Source of the DNA: Polysphondylium violaceum
Lineage: Eukaryota; Evosea; Eumycetozoa; Dictyosteliales; Dictyosteliaceae
NCBI GenBank assembly: GCA_000277445.1
Contig: AJWJ01000035.1
Coordinates: 1 to 64,000 of the forward strand
Length of the DNA: 64,000 nucleotides
Direction: 5' to 3'
The position numbers were made by a program, and so were the translations under genes. Shown piece by piece: positions 53,650-64,000 of the stretch (within the stretch, counting starts at the first letter, position 1; each line of letters starts with the position of its first letter). The notes beneath the pieces are model-generated. The model ran no database searches, had not been told where the DNA came from, and saw only the letters and a program-made list of their open reading frames with translations.

Positions 53650-55307
53650 TTAAACTTCTTTTGCATGACCATCTAAAGCAATACATTCTAAAATATGTAA
53701 TTGAACAGTGATACAGTCATTATCCAAATATCCAAGAGATTTGTCATATAAATATTTTAATTCAACCAAACCATTGCCCCATACACTCTTTTCATTGTTA
53801 AACAAAACATTTGGAGAAGATGGATATTGTCTGCAGAGCAATTTGTTTTTTTGGTTAACCAAACCAAAAAAGAAGGTAGTATTTCTTAAAAAATCATAAC
53901 TCTCTCTTTCTTTGACCCTAACGGCCTCTAAATAGACAGAAAAACTATCCATGTGCTTGGCTTCACCAGCAGGATAAGCCCACATTTTCCATGTCAATCC
54001 ACACATTTCAAATGTATTGCTAACGTGTTTTTGGCCTTGGATGGCGCTAAAGTTGTGGATTGGCCATGAAACAGATTGACAATTTTTGTGCTCAGAACAC
54101 TTTAAAGAGAATACATCGACACCTGGAGCAAGAGAAACCTTTTTTCTTGGATTTAATCTTGTATTTTCCAAATCTTTCTCTGACAAGGGTAACATTTTTG
54201 GTTTGGAGAGATGTCTATAGGCCTCGATAATAAGTGAAACTGGTACTAATGGACATGGTTCAACTATATCAATCATATCTTGATAATCCATTAATGGGAA
54301 TCTAATCAAATGAAACAATTCAGCAATGCAACTCTTTGACTCTTGTTGATCATTGGCTTTGATCCATTCTAAAACTGATTTAAAAATCTCAATCTCTTTT
54401 AAAGTAATATCACTATTGTTTAAGATTTTAATCAATGTATCTTTTGAAAGTTTTGAAACTCTTTCTAAACTTAAAAAGTAATTAGAATGATCAATAGCAT
54501 ATTCAATATAAAGTTCTGTAAGTTCTGTTGACAAACTATCATCCTATTATTTATGTATGTATGTATTAGTATTAAATAAAATTCAATATGATAGTATTAA
54601 TAATAACAACATACTTCTAATAATAACATTTCCAATGTTTCTGGTTCAATTTGTTTAATATAATCTCTACAAACTTGTTTACCATCTTCTAAAAGGAATT
54701 GATCACAAACTAAAAATATTTGATTAAGATTATATTGATTGACAGAGAGTTCAGAAGTATAGAGGAATATCAATATTTCAAAAAATATATCTACTGAAAC
54801 ATTTGGTATAACGATTTCTTGTTGGGAAGATTCTTTCATTCCATTAGTCAACAAAAGTCTAAAGTAATCAGATTTTGCTGAAACTTTACTTTTATGAGCA
54901 TAAATTCTATTTTTAAATTCTGAATCCTCATCTTCTGATGATGGACAAAATGAAACTTGTAATTGATCTGTTGTTGGAAGTAAAAATGATAAATCATGTG
55001 TAATGTTTTTTTCAAAAGATGGTTGAAGACAATCTGATTCATCGACAAATTTATATTGTTGATTTAAATCTTGTTCAATTAATTGAACACTACTAACTAC
55101 TAAAATATTGTGCGTGATTAAAGTATTAATATCATCATGTGTATATATATATATGTATGAATACCAATAATTAAATTATTATTAAAAATGATGCATACAT
55201 TCAGATGAACTCCATTGACGAAATTGTTCACTTGAAGCTGAGGAGATGTTTTTCAACTCAAGTCCAATTGGACCCATACTAAAAACGTCCATTTTCTGAT
55301 CAACCAT
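53650..55307 (-). CDS. BTB-BACK-MATH domain protein
   Basis: 495 aa from three exons: 55199-55307, 54615-55099, 53650-54543; phases agree. Start at MVDQKMDVFSMG, since an upstream ATG lies in Phe/Leu AT-coded sequence. BTB about 85-190 (RIYAHKSKVSAKSDYFRLLLTNGMKES ... DIFFEILIFLYTSEL ... VCDQFLLEDGKQVCRDYI), BACK about 200-300 (TELYIEYAIDHSNYFLS, TLKEIEIFKSVLEWIKAND, LIRFPLMDYQDM), then a C-terminal MATH/TRAF-like domain about 350-490 (HNFSAIQGQKHVSNTFEMCGLTWKMWAYP, SFSVYLEA, NTTFFFGLVNQ, FGNG-like VWGNGLVELKYLYD, CITVQLHI). BTB-BACK proteins are usually cullin-3 adaptors; MATH recruits substrate. Animal and plant MATH-BTB proteins (SPOP) have MATH first; here it is last. Confidence 0.88.
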
Positions 55308-57000
55308 GATTGATAAAAATATATTAATACACAATGATTTTAATAAATATTTAAATATAAAATTATATTGTAGAAATAAGAATATAAATAAAAGATACAA
55401 AAAAAACAAAAAATAAAAGAGAAAAGAAATTTGTATATATATTTCTTTCTTTTTTTTTCTTTTTTTCTTTTTTTTTGTTATTTTTCCTTAACAGATACAC
55501 AATAGTCGAATTAATTTAAAATTTTTAAAATTTTTTAAAAAACAAATAAAAAGATAAACTAATAAGGGAAATTATGAAATGTGTATAGAGTAAAAAAAAA
55601 ACAGAGAAATCAAGAGATACTTGAAATATTATGGCTTAATGTGACTATTGGCGGTAATGTCTTTAATTGACTTAAAATTGGAAATGTGTTTGGAAAAAAA
55701 AAAAAAAAACTCTTTAAAGGGGTTTATGGGGGTGTGTGTGAGGAGTGAATGTATGTGTGTGTTATTGTTAATACAATCAACACCAAACAGAGTAAATAAC
55801 CAAACATAGCAAATAAAAAAAACATACTATAGTGTGAGGATATTGTTTTTTAGATCACTAAAGATAAGTATATTTACAACAATATATTGAAACAAAGAAT
55901 AATAATCACCAAAGTAAAAGAAATTTAAAATGAAGAGATTAAATTTAAAAAAAGAATGATAACACCTATTTGAATATGTCCCTCCCCCCTCCTTTGTTGT
56001 ATAAATATGGTAGTGGTGTAGAGTAGGAAACCATATGAGAATGATTATATAGAACATATCATTATTAATTAATACAATTCTCTTAATAAACATATATCAC
56101 ACCCACACCTGTCTATCATCTCGAGTATATTATCAAGAAGCACGATTTTTTTACCCCTTGACATCTCCCTGTCTCATTTTATGCAATATAGTTTTTATGA
56201 TTCTTGTGAAAATTAAAAATGTGGTGGGTGAGTGGGTTTAAAAATATTAAAAAAAAAAAATTTTAAAAGTAGGATTGTCAATTTACACAAAAAAAAGTGT
56301 GTGATTGATTAGGAATAATAATATTGTATTAGATAGAACCCCTCACCCACTCTTTTTCTCCGATGTCTTTTTTTGTTGTTGTTATTCTACACATTCGATT
56401 AATTAATGGATAATTTTACGATGTGTATAAGGATGAAGATGATGACGACGATGATGATGATTTTGATTATAATTTAAATTAATTTCAATTAAATCACACC
56501 ATGATCCATCTTTAATACTCGAAAAAGAATAAGATTAAGATTAAGAATAAAAGAAAAAGAGGTAATAAGGAAATATTATTATAAAAGTAAAACATGTTAT
56601 TATGACTATATGAAGTACATACATAGTAACATGCCATTTTCTTGAGAGTAAAAACAACAACAAAAACAATTTAGTCGAAACAAAAAAAAAAGGATGATTT
56701 CTATTCTTTTTTGAACAAAATTGTAATGACAAGAAACTCTAATACTTTTAGAGCAATTTATAGAAAATATAAATAATAGAAATAAATCAATAAATGAATA
56801 AAAAATCATGACATTGGGCTACCTCTATCATTACCACCACTCACACACACACTCGCACTCGCACACATAAAATACTGACAGCCCATAAAAATAGATCTTT
56901 GGTCGATAGGAGCCAAAAATGATATTTTTGATTTGAAAAAAAATTAAAAAAATTTTTTTAAAAAAGGTGGGATCACATGTGATGATGAATAAAAATAATT

Positions 57001-57130
57001 CGTATCGGGGGAGGGGAGGCAATATAAATAGGCGTGTCTTTGTGAGGCCTCCTCTATCAATTGAGTCCCGTCTCGGTGTGCCTTTAGAAAAGAATAGCAC
57101 AATATTAAAACAAATGGGCACACATAAACA
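57001..57130. ncRNA. GC-enriched island with inverted repeats (ncRNA candidate)
   Basis: GGAGGC (57015-57020) can pair with GCCTCC (57047-57052), and GTGTGCC (57076-57082) with GGCACAC (57117-57123), both perfect. The block is clearly richer in G and C than the flanks and has no coding frame. CCCATAA lies about 120 bp upstream at 56882-56888. Weak evidence; strand assumed unknown. Confidence 0.25.
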
Positions 57131-57469
57131 GAAACAGTATCATTCAAAAAGAGGAAAAAAATGAAAAAAGAAAAAATGAAAAAAGGTGTGAATTATGATG
57201 TGATTTAGCTGGGATATCGAGTGCCTCGTGTAGAGTTTGCTTTGTATGCTTGTTGCTCTTTTTTTTTTATTCCTTTTGTTTTGTTTTTTTTTTTTTTCCC
57301 TTCCCTCTTCTTTCGGATTGGGGGGAGATTTTTAATGAAAAATTTTTTAAAAGCAACCAACCTAAGCACAATCACACCTACACGAGAACAGCGCACAATG
57401 GAAGGAGTCCCCATCATAGACAAATGAGAGAAAGAGGTAGCCATTTACGCAAAAAAGTAGAAGCGTTGA

Positions 57470-57690
57470 AAATCGTTTAAATGGCTTACGATGTCATCTA
57501 GAGAGGAAGGTGATGGCTGGAGCTGGAATAGTATATTGTTTCCATTAAATCATACTAGTCAATCTCGATCACAAGGTTTTGACCGACCCTGTCGACAGGC
57601 CCAACCTTCAAGATTGATTATGATTGATTGACAACATTTTAAATGCTATTTTAACCACATGAGCCTTTCCCTGAGGATGACATCTCTTTT
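57470..57690. ncRNA. GC-enriched island with a stacked hairpin (ncRNA candidate)
   Basis: Three nested helices share an axis: TCAATCT (57559-57565)/AGATTGA (57611-57617), AAGGTT (57573-57578)/AACCTT (57603-57608), and the 12-nt palindrome CCTGTCGACAGG (57588-57599). The island is non-coding and lies between AT-rich flanks. It does not match U1, U2, U4, U5, U6, SRP or RNase P consensus as I know them. Confidence 0.35.
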
Positions 57691-60021
57691 TCATTTTTAA
57701 CATGGTTTAAACAAATTTAAATAAAACATTAAAACACACAAACCTAAATGTTTAAATAACACATTGATGGAAAGAGTACCAAATCACAATTTTTCTTTTT
57801 TTTTTTTTTTTTTGTTATGAAAAAAAAAAACATAAAATATCTTAATGGGTGGAATATCTGGTAAAAATTTTCAAGACTTTGTGGAGGCTCGCAAAAATAA
57901 AAAAAATAAAAAAAAACAATAAATGATAAAAAAGCGATTAGAGTGCAAACTTACATCATAGGTAACCATCATTTTTGCTGTTTTTTAAAGAAAACTCGAC
58001 TTTTGTCTGGAGTGGCGCAGTTGTTTTGAGATTTGATTCTTTTAAATACACAATTATATAATACAAAGTAATAATAATAAAACACACATACACGCACGCA
58101 CACTAAAATGTTTTTTTGATTTAATCTATTATATAAAAAGGTAAATCAAATAAATTGTAAAATAAGGTCCAGGACTCTTTTTTTTAGTTGTTAAAATGTC
58201 CTCAAAAAAAATTAAAAGAAATAGGGATGAAAAATGAAAAAATGAAAAAAAACAACTGTTGGACACAAAATAAATTCAAAGATTGAGGAATGTCGTTGTT
58301 GAGGCGAAAAAGGTTATATTAATACACAGTCAATGGGATTGAATAAAATCAAGGGGGTATATTTGGAGTTATGTGATGAACTCTCTTTCATGTGGTAGTT
58401 GAAAAATATGGTCCAAAGTGGATAGAGAATGGTGTATCTTGTGATTGGGAGAAATTAAAATTTTTAAAAAATCCAATTTAAAATATTGTGTTTTGGGTAT
58501 GAGTACCTTTTGGAGGGAACAAAGGAAAAATCAATTCCCTACCTAATATAAATTTCAAACTTAAAATTGAAAAAAGAAAAAAAAAAAAAATACAAGTTGT
58601 GGAGGCTTATGATTGGTTATTAAAAACAATAATAATTGCAAAAATAAACAAAAAAATGATGGCTATAAAAGATATTTGATCAAAGTATGACTATGAAAGG
58701 GTAAAAGGAGGAAAAAACCTTTTTTTAAATTAAATTTCATACCCTCTCTTTTTCAACATCCAATAAAATCTGATTTGTTTGAAAAGTTGGTTAGGTGCAA
58801 CAGTTCACCCACCTTTTTAAAAATTGAATTTACCTTTTTTGGACTTTTACAAAATTATCCTCCCAAAAAAAAGATTTTTTTCAATTTTTTTTTACTTTAA
58901 AAGGTAAAAATTGCATAGTTGCCTTTGAAGGAACAATTGTATCATAGATGGGAAAAAATATCAAAACACCTTTTAAAATTAAAAAATTTACTAACCTTTT
59001 TGTTGTTTAAGTTGTTTGCTTGTTGTTTGGAAATAAAATTAGAGTCGATCTTACTTAATAAATAATAAAACGATTTTTATAAAAAAAATATGATTGGTAT
59101 TTGATTCAAATTAGAAGTAAAGAATTAGTTTGGGTTCAAGTGAAGGATTTTATACAAATTTTTAAAAATAGAATTAGAAAGGAACAAAAAAAAAAAAAAA
59201 ACTTTAGAAATTTAATTCAAAAAAAAAAAAAAAAAAGTAAATTAAAACAAAAAAAAGAGTCGTTGGACCCAAACAAAGAAATGTAATGTAATGAAATAGT
59301 GGGATTATTGGTGGTCTTTTACAACAACAAAATTATTACAATTATGATTATTTATGATTGTGTCTGTTATTAATTAATTTACTATAATCAGCCCAATGTG
59401 TGCTGTTATGGTCCATAAATCATTTGAATCATCTCTCAAAAAAAGCAATCAAAACAAATTTGGTATGTCATCATCAAAATTACCGAGTGTTTTTAACTAA
59501 TAAAACCCTAAAAAGGACATATGATTTGATAGATCAATTGACGAGACTACTTTATTGGGAGATTTTCAATTATAATAAATAATGGGTGTAGTGATTTTAA
59601 TTGGAGGATAATTTTAGTTTTGTAAGAAATCACACACTCACACATTCAAAGGTTTTATTGCAATACCACCACACCAATGAAACACACTTTGAAATGGTGT
59701 TGTTATTGTTCATTTGTAGAAAGTAATTTAAATAATGGGTGTATAGTATCAATAAAATGATTTATAAATCACTTGTGATACAATTTTGGGTGGTGTGAAA
59801 TTAAAGGAATTGGGGCTTGTTGAAAAAGTTTTTTCCTATATTTGGTGATGTGTAAGATTGTGTGTAAAAAGAGGGATATGGTCATATGCTTAGTGGTCTC
59901 TTTAAAAAAAAGATAATGTAACGTTTAGATAATAAAATAAAAAGGAGAGAATAGTATTAGGTATATATGTTATTTTGTTTTTACACCTCTTTAAAGACTA
60001 TAAGATTAACTTTAAATTAGT

Positions 60022-60711
60022 TTATTTGGAAGATTTCTTGTCTTTCTTTTGTTTGGATTCCTTTTGTTGTTTCTTGAAGACGATTTTAGCGGCTTTTTGT
60101 TCTTCAATTAAGAAAGCACGGACGATTCTATTATAAGAAAGGTGAGTTAGAGATTGTGTTGTGTTTTGTGTGTCTCAAATACAATAATTACCTAGTACGA
60201 ACGCATTTAGCGCATTTGGAACCACCGTAAGCTCTAGCAACGGTTCTTCTAGACTTTGGGATGTTCTTGTATTGGAATGGTCTTAAAGCTGGGATACCGG
60301 CAAGATTGTCACCGCATTCACCACATCTTGGGACTTTACCTTGTTTACCGATGTATTGGTAGACAACACGACCACCTGGGGTTTTAACACTATATAGGTA
60401 TAGATGATTAGTAACACATTCGTGTTGATTGTTGCTGAAAGAATCATAGGTCATGAGAGATTCTGTGTAATTAAAGATAGATTGGTTGCTATTCGGTCCT
60501 GTGTTGTAATCCATTACTCTCTATCCATAATCAATCAACCAAACAATCAATCAATCTATCTATCATCAATCAATAATCAATCATCTCTTCTATTCAACTA
60601 ACTACAACATCAATCATATAAGTCTATCAATATGATATGATAATACATTTTGGTCTTGTTAGAAGTGGTACGGTATGAGAGTCTTCTTCTGTAAGTTAAT
60701 CTTTGAACCAT
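60022..60711 (-). CDS. rpl34: Ribosomal protein eL34
   Basis: 122 aa from three exons: 60647-60711, 60192-60389, 60022-60127; introns GTATTA...TATAG and GTAATT...AATAG. Reads MVQRLTYRRRLSYRTTSNKTK, then [55 protein letters not shown] and a Lys-rich end. The zinc-binding Cys pairs CGECG and CAKC are present. Matches human eL34 in length and order. Component of the 60S subunit. It is short, basic and intron-rich, as usual for this class. Very confident. Confidence 0.97.
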
Positions 60712-61064
60712 TGTATGTTATAGGGTGTAAGAAAGCTAATCACAACAAAACTAGGCTCGCGGCAGAAAATCAAAACGCAATGTGTAGTGAGTGAGGACAA
60801 AAAAAAAAAAAAAAATCCTTCCAAAAATTTCAAATTTAATTTAAAAAAAATAAAATTTTTAAAATCAGTCGACACACGTTACACAAAGCATTTTTTTAAC
60901 ATGTTAACTATTTTATTTCGTTTGTATAAGCCACACACAATTTTAGATGAGAAATGAGATGATTATAGTCTATATCTATATACAATGAGTATAAGAGTAT
61001 AGTTGTTAATTAAAATCCCAATTTGTTTGTGTTGGTGGTTATTGTTATTATTATAATTATTATT
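60712..61064. other. Upstream region of rpl34
   Basis: 353 bp between the rpl34 start and the fucosyltransferase 3' end. Contains an A-run (about 60801-60815) and no gene. Confidence 0.6.
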
Positions 61065-62620
61065 TTACACATGATGTTGATGATGGTTGTTGTCAACAAT
61101 ATTATTAGGTCTTGAAATAAAAGTTTGATAAATAATTGGTAAAATGTACAGAAATAAAAATAAAAATAAAGAAATGATTGCATATTTTTGCACAACATAG
61201 AATCTTGGAGATATAGTGAATGAGTCCAACGACGAAGAGAATTGTTTGTTTGAAAAAGTACCACCAATTGAATTATTTCTTGCATATTGTCTTTCTTCAA
61301 CCACTTTTTTACATATCCTACATTCAGCAGAGAGTACACATTCATGATATCTATCAATAAATTCCTTTCGTAATGGTCTCTTTTTCCAATCAAAATAAGA
61401 TTCATATTCTGGTTGATTAGTTGCCAGTTTTAATAAATGATTTGCTAAATCTTTGGGGGATGAGAAATCATCTGTTTTAATGATAGATTTATGACCAGGT
61501 AGCCATTCATCTACATTTGGTGCTCTACATTATAGTGGTTGAGGTTGAATGCATTAGTATAATGAAGGTCAATTAGACAGATAATTTACTTACCCCATAT
61601 AGACAGGAAGTGATTGACCTAAAAATGCATGAGATAGTTTTTCGCTAAAATAAAGATAGATATTGTTAGTAATCATTGAAATGTAGTGGGATCAATAAAA
61701 AACATAATACATACGTAACATAGTCTGTATAATTATTATTTTCAAATGCCAAAATAAATTTATATTGACGAAATAGCTCTACTTTATCGATAAATCTATT
61801 CAATTCAGTGTTTCTAGATAGTGCCTTTTCAGGTACATTTCGTAAACATAAACCATATGAATCGATTGGAATGTACTTCATTAATTCTTCAACATATTCT
61901 GTTCTTTGTTTTGCACCACCTCTTTTACAATTACTAGCTACAAAAATTGCAAATTTCTTTCTTTCCAAAAACGATGGACCTGGTGCAATATAATCATTTA
62001 AATCAAATCCCCATCCACACATTAAACTAATTCTAATATCTGATTGTTTTTGATAACTTATCCTCCAATCCATACTATATAATATTAAACAAAGAGACAT
62101 AAATATATTAAGATCAGTTCACACAATACCTTCCCTCTCTATATATAATATATACTTACTGTGATAAATAATCTTTATCTGCTTGAATAGGGAAATAAAA
62201 AGGGGTTTCATAGGTGATCATTGCATATTTTTGACCACATATTTTTTCAGCGGGGTATTTGGGACCTCTTTTACCGAGTTGTTGAGGTTCAAATAATACC
62301 ATATCGGCTGATTTATAAAGTGATTGTTCACCTATAAACTGACAATCATAGGGACATGGTTCTTTATAGACCTGGTATCCACCCCACTTGGAATAGAATC
62401 CACTCTGTTGTCCCCATCCTGTCCAATGATTGGCATACTCCCAGTGTAGAATTGATACACTCGAGTTCACATCTTTATCAATCAAAATATTACCATCTCC
62501 AACACATTGTTGAATCTCTGTTTTCGTTATAAAGAGTAGGGACGATATGATAAGCGTTGAACAGTAAAAACAAAATAAAAGTATCAGAAATTTTTTAAAA
62601 CCAACTAAACTGTGTGTCAT
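61065..62620 (-). CDS. GT10 alpha-1,3-fucosyltransferase with an extra C-terminal membrane helix
   Basis: 443 aa from four exons: 62160-62620, 61715-62074, 61594-61644, 61065-61524. Cytosolic tail and signal anchor about residues 10-32 (FLILLFCFYCSTLIISSLLF), then a lumenal catalytic part: VLFEPQQLGKRGPKYPAEK, YAMITYETPFYFP, DWRISYQKQSDI, KKFAIFVASNCKRGGAKQRTEYV, IDSYGLCLRN, and the GT10 donor-binding motif YKFILAFENNNYTDYVTEKLSHAFL with GQSLPVYMGAPNVDEWLPG. The TEKL and FEN residues are intact. It uses GDP-fucose to fucosylate N-glycans in the Golgi. Near the C-terminus a hydrophobic stretch (YAIISLFLFLFLYILPIIYQTF) could be a second membrane span, unusual for a type II Golgi enzyme. Confidence 0.92.
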
Positions 62621-62886
62621 TGTATTGTCTAGTTTACTAAATAATCATCTTCTTTACACTATCGCTATCTAATACCCAACTACAAACGAAACTTCTTTTG
62701 GTAAATATCTGAATGTAAGATATAAAATTAATATTAAAAAAACTCTCTGCTCGCAAAAGGCCAAAGAAAATTCAAAAGGAGAAATCGATTTACAAAAAAA
62801 AAAAAAAAAAAAAAAAAAAAACGAAATGTGGTGGATTTATCACATGATTTAAAATTGTACAGGGTGTTTTAGTTTATTATTGTTGT

Positions 62887-64000
62887 TTAAATACCACCAA
62901 TGTCATCGGCTTCTTTTAATAGTGTTTGAAGTTGATAGAAATACGAGTTGATGGTAGTCTTGCTTTGTAATATTGATTCTAAAACTTGTTCGTTGCTCCA
63001 GTCGGGATGTTTAGATTTTTGAGTTCTGACATCGCCTTTGATGGTTCTAAATAGTTTGTAGGGGAAATGATGAAGTTTGTGAAACAGATTTGATCTCTTG
63101 TAACAAAATGAACCCAAACTATACTCTATTTTTCTCTCTTCGCAGTCGGTGCCTTTTAATCTTTTTGGATTTTTAAAGATACCATTCCAAAAATCATTTA
63201 CATCATAAGATTTTCCAGAGAGATAGACTAGATAGGTGGCAGTGTGTTGAGTTCTACTACATGATTTACATTTGCCTTGAAGACCTTCGACTTGTTGGAA
63301 ATGATAAAATGGTCTGTGTGATAGTTCGTTGTAGAAATCAGATTGCCAAATACTACTTCTAACCATCATTTCTTTTTTTGACATGACAAGTTTGTGTATT
63401 TTTTCAATTGCTTCTTTAAAATAGAGTGAAGAGACTTCATCTTCATCAATACAGTTGATAAAATCTTTATCTAAATTACAACTGACTATGTATTGAATGA
63501 AAATATTAAATGCTTCATCCATTGTATATGTCTTTGAATATTTTAATTCAACTTGTTTTTTAATATCATCTGGATTTTCAATATTTGATCCAAATCCTGA
63601 ATTATTATTATCTTCTTCTTCTTCTTCTTGATTACTATTATCGCTATTATTACTATCATCACCACTACTGTTATTTTTCTTTTTATTATTATTATTATTA
63701 TTATTACTATTACCATCACTATTATCACTATTATCAATATTGGGTGGTTTAGGTTTTTTTGTAGAGGACTTGGAACGTTTAGTTGATGTATCTGAATCAC
63801 TTGATTCTTTTTCACTATTGGTATCTGCAGCTTTTTTAGATAATCTTGATAGTCTAGATTTTTTCTTTTTCTTTGTAATACTACTATCTTGATCACTATC
63901 ATTTTTATCCTTTTTACTACTCTTACGATGATGTTTAGCATCATTTAAATCACCATCATCTCGATCTCCTTCTTCCTGATCGCTTTCATTATTTACATCT
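62887..64000 (-). CDS. DUF4211-domain protein, CCDC82-like, 5' end beyond window
   Basis: At least 370 codons; the frame stays open to the right edge, so the start lies outside. The N-terminal part seen is an acidic/basic low-complexity region (Asp/Asn/Ser, KKKKK, KRSKSSTKKPKPP, a Glu run). The last ~210 residues form a compact domain: FNIFIQYIVSCNLDKDFI, RPFYHFQQVEGLQGKCKSCSRTQHTATYLVYLSGKSYD, SLGSFCYKRSNLFHKLHHFPYKLFRTI. A CxxC pair, the downstream CYKR and a conserved HxxxHxxY block fit the DUF4211 domain of CCDC82-type nuclear proteins. Function in that family is poorly known. Family call moderately sure. Confidence 0.75.
   Translation of the reverse strand, partial: DVNNESDQEEGDRDDGDLNDAKHHRKSSKKDKNDSDQDSSITKKKKKSRLSRLSKKAADTNSEKESSDSDTSTKRSKSSTKKPKPPNIDNSDNSDGNSNNNNNNNKKKNNSSGDDSNNSDNSNQEEEEEDNNNSGFGSNIENPDDIKKQVELKYSKTYTMDEAFNIFIQYIVSCNLDKDFINCIDEDEVSSLYFKEAIEKIHKLVMSKKEMMVRSSIWQSDFYNELSHRPFYHFQQVEGLQGKCKSCSRTQHTATYLVYLSGKSYDVNDFWNGIFKNPKRLKGTDCEERKIEYSLGSFCYKRSNLFHKLHHFPYKLFRTIKGDVRTQKSKHPDWSNEQVLESILQSKTTINSYFYQLQTLLKEADDIGGI

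Larger units (their letters stand above)
55308..60021. other. 4.7-kb gene-free region, the largest in the window
   Basis: No credible coding frame on either strand. Mostly AT-rich with G-rich, C-poor plus-strand blocks (GTGTGTG, GGGGTG) that suggest upstream sequence of the minus-strand BTB gene. Two GC-enriched islands with inverted repeats lie at 57001-57130 and about 57470-57690 (separate entries). A CCCATAA heptamer, like the upstream element reported for D. discoideum small ncRNA genes, is at 56882-56888. Confidence 0.5.

Noticed and set aside
55708-55724. CCCATAA-like heptamer on the minus strand as an ncRNA promoter
   Set aside because: Sits in a G-rich skewed block with no structured or GC-enriched sequence at the expected distance.
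57205-57444. 79-codon minus frame with Lys-rich middle in the 4.7-kb spacer
   Set aside because: Half of it is translated T/A homopolymer; no splice partner and no family match.
59101-59582. Two short plus-strand frames (Lys-rich and Leu/Asn-rich)
   Set aside because: One is built on A-runs; the other has no start context, splice partner or recognisable family.

Overview
The window is nuclear DNA of a dictyostelid social amoeba. It is very AT-rich, with long A/T homopolymers. Proteins are rich in Asn, Gln and Ser runs coded by AAT, CAA and TCA. Introns are short with GTAAGT/GTATGT donors, and stop codons are almost always TAA (the exceptions I found are TAG in the TMX2-like gene and TGA in the second UbiA gene). 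Severin kinase, a Dictyostelium-type uricase and a uniporter-type MCU fit this. I cannot name the species. All exon joins below were worked out by hand from GT/AG sites, reading-phase agreement and family similarity; none has transcript support.

Layout. 158-6217 (all minus): a bacterial-type MFS carrier, a p31comet (MAD2L1BP) homologue, LSm6 and the mitochondrial calcium uniporter. 6802-12047: severin kinase, uricase on the plus strand, and ARV1. 12269-12339: tRNA-Thr(AGU). 13121-18386: a pirin with a degraded metal site, a Tim17/22/23-type (TIMMDC1-like) protein, and a protein matching only the N-terminal S1-repeat half of RRP5. 18584-22850: condensin SMC4. 23662-31765: RAD23, TMX2-like, mitochondrial EF-Ts, a mitochondrial TPR protein and U2AF65. 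32017-34697: two tandem UbiA prenyltransferase paralogues with identical exon lengths. 35686-40330: an orphan repeat protein, cap-binding CBP20, and a long Q/N-rich protein ending in an Hsp20 domain. 42886-52502: an unassigned conserved-looking protein, a Q-rich bZIP factor and a SAM methyltransferase. 53009-55307: a short orphan and a BTB-BACK-MATH protein. 60022-64000: ribosomal protein eL34, a GT10 fucosyltransferase and the 3' part of a DUF4211/CCDC82-like gene cut by the window edge.

Most genes are single-copy housekeeping functions: RNA processing (LSm6, U2AF65, CBP20, RRP5), chromosomes and checkpoint (SMC4, p31comet), mitochondria (MCU, EF-Ts, TIMMDC1-like, TPR protein), and ER/Golgi (ARV1, TMX2-like, fucosyltransferase). 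They are not an operon-like system. Two genes for mitochondrial proteins share a 258-bp divergent promoter (28287-28544). I saw no retroelement, virus-like element, CRISPR or DNA transposon.

The least explained material is non-coding. Several intergenic stretches hold dense, GC-enriched inverted repeats: a three-way-junction fold at 44401-44470 with a second fold at 44483-44579, consecutive palindromes at 42474-42583, and a stacked hairpin at 57559-57617 inside a 4.7-kb gene-free region. These are candidates for structured RNAs or a repeated palindromic element family, not proven ones.
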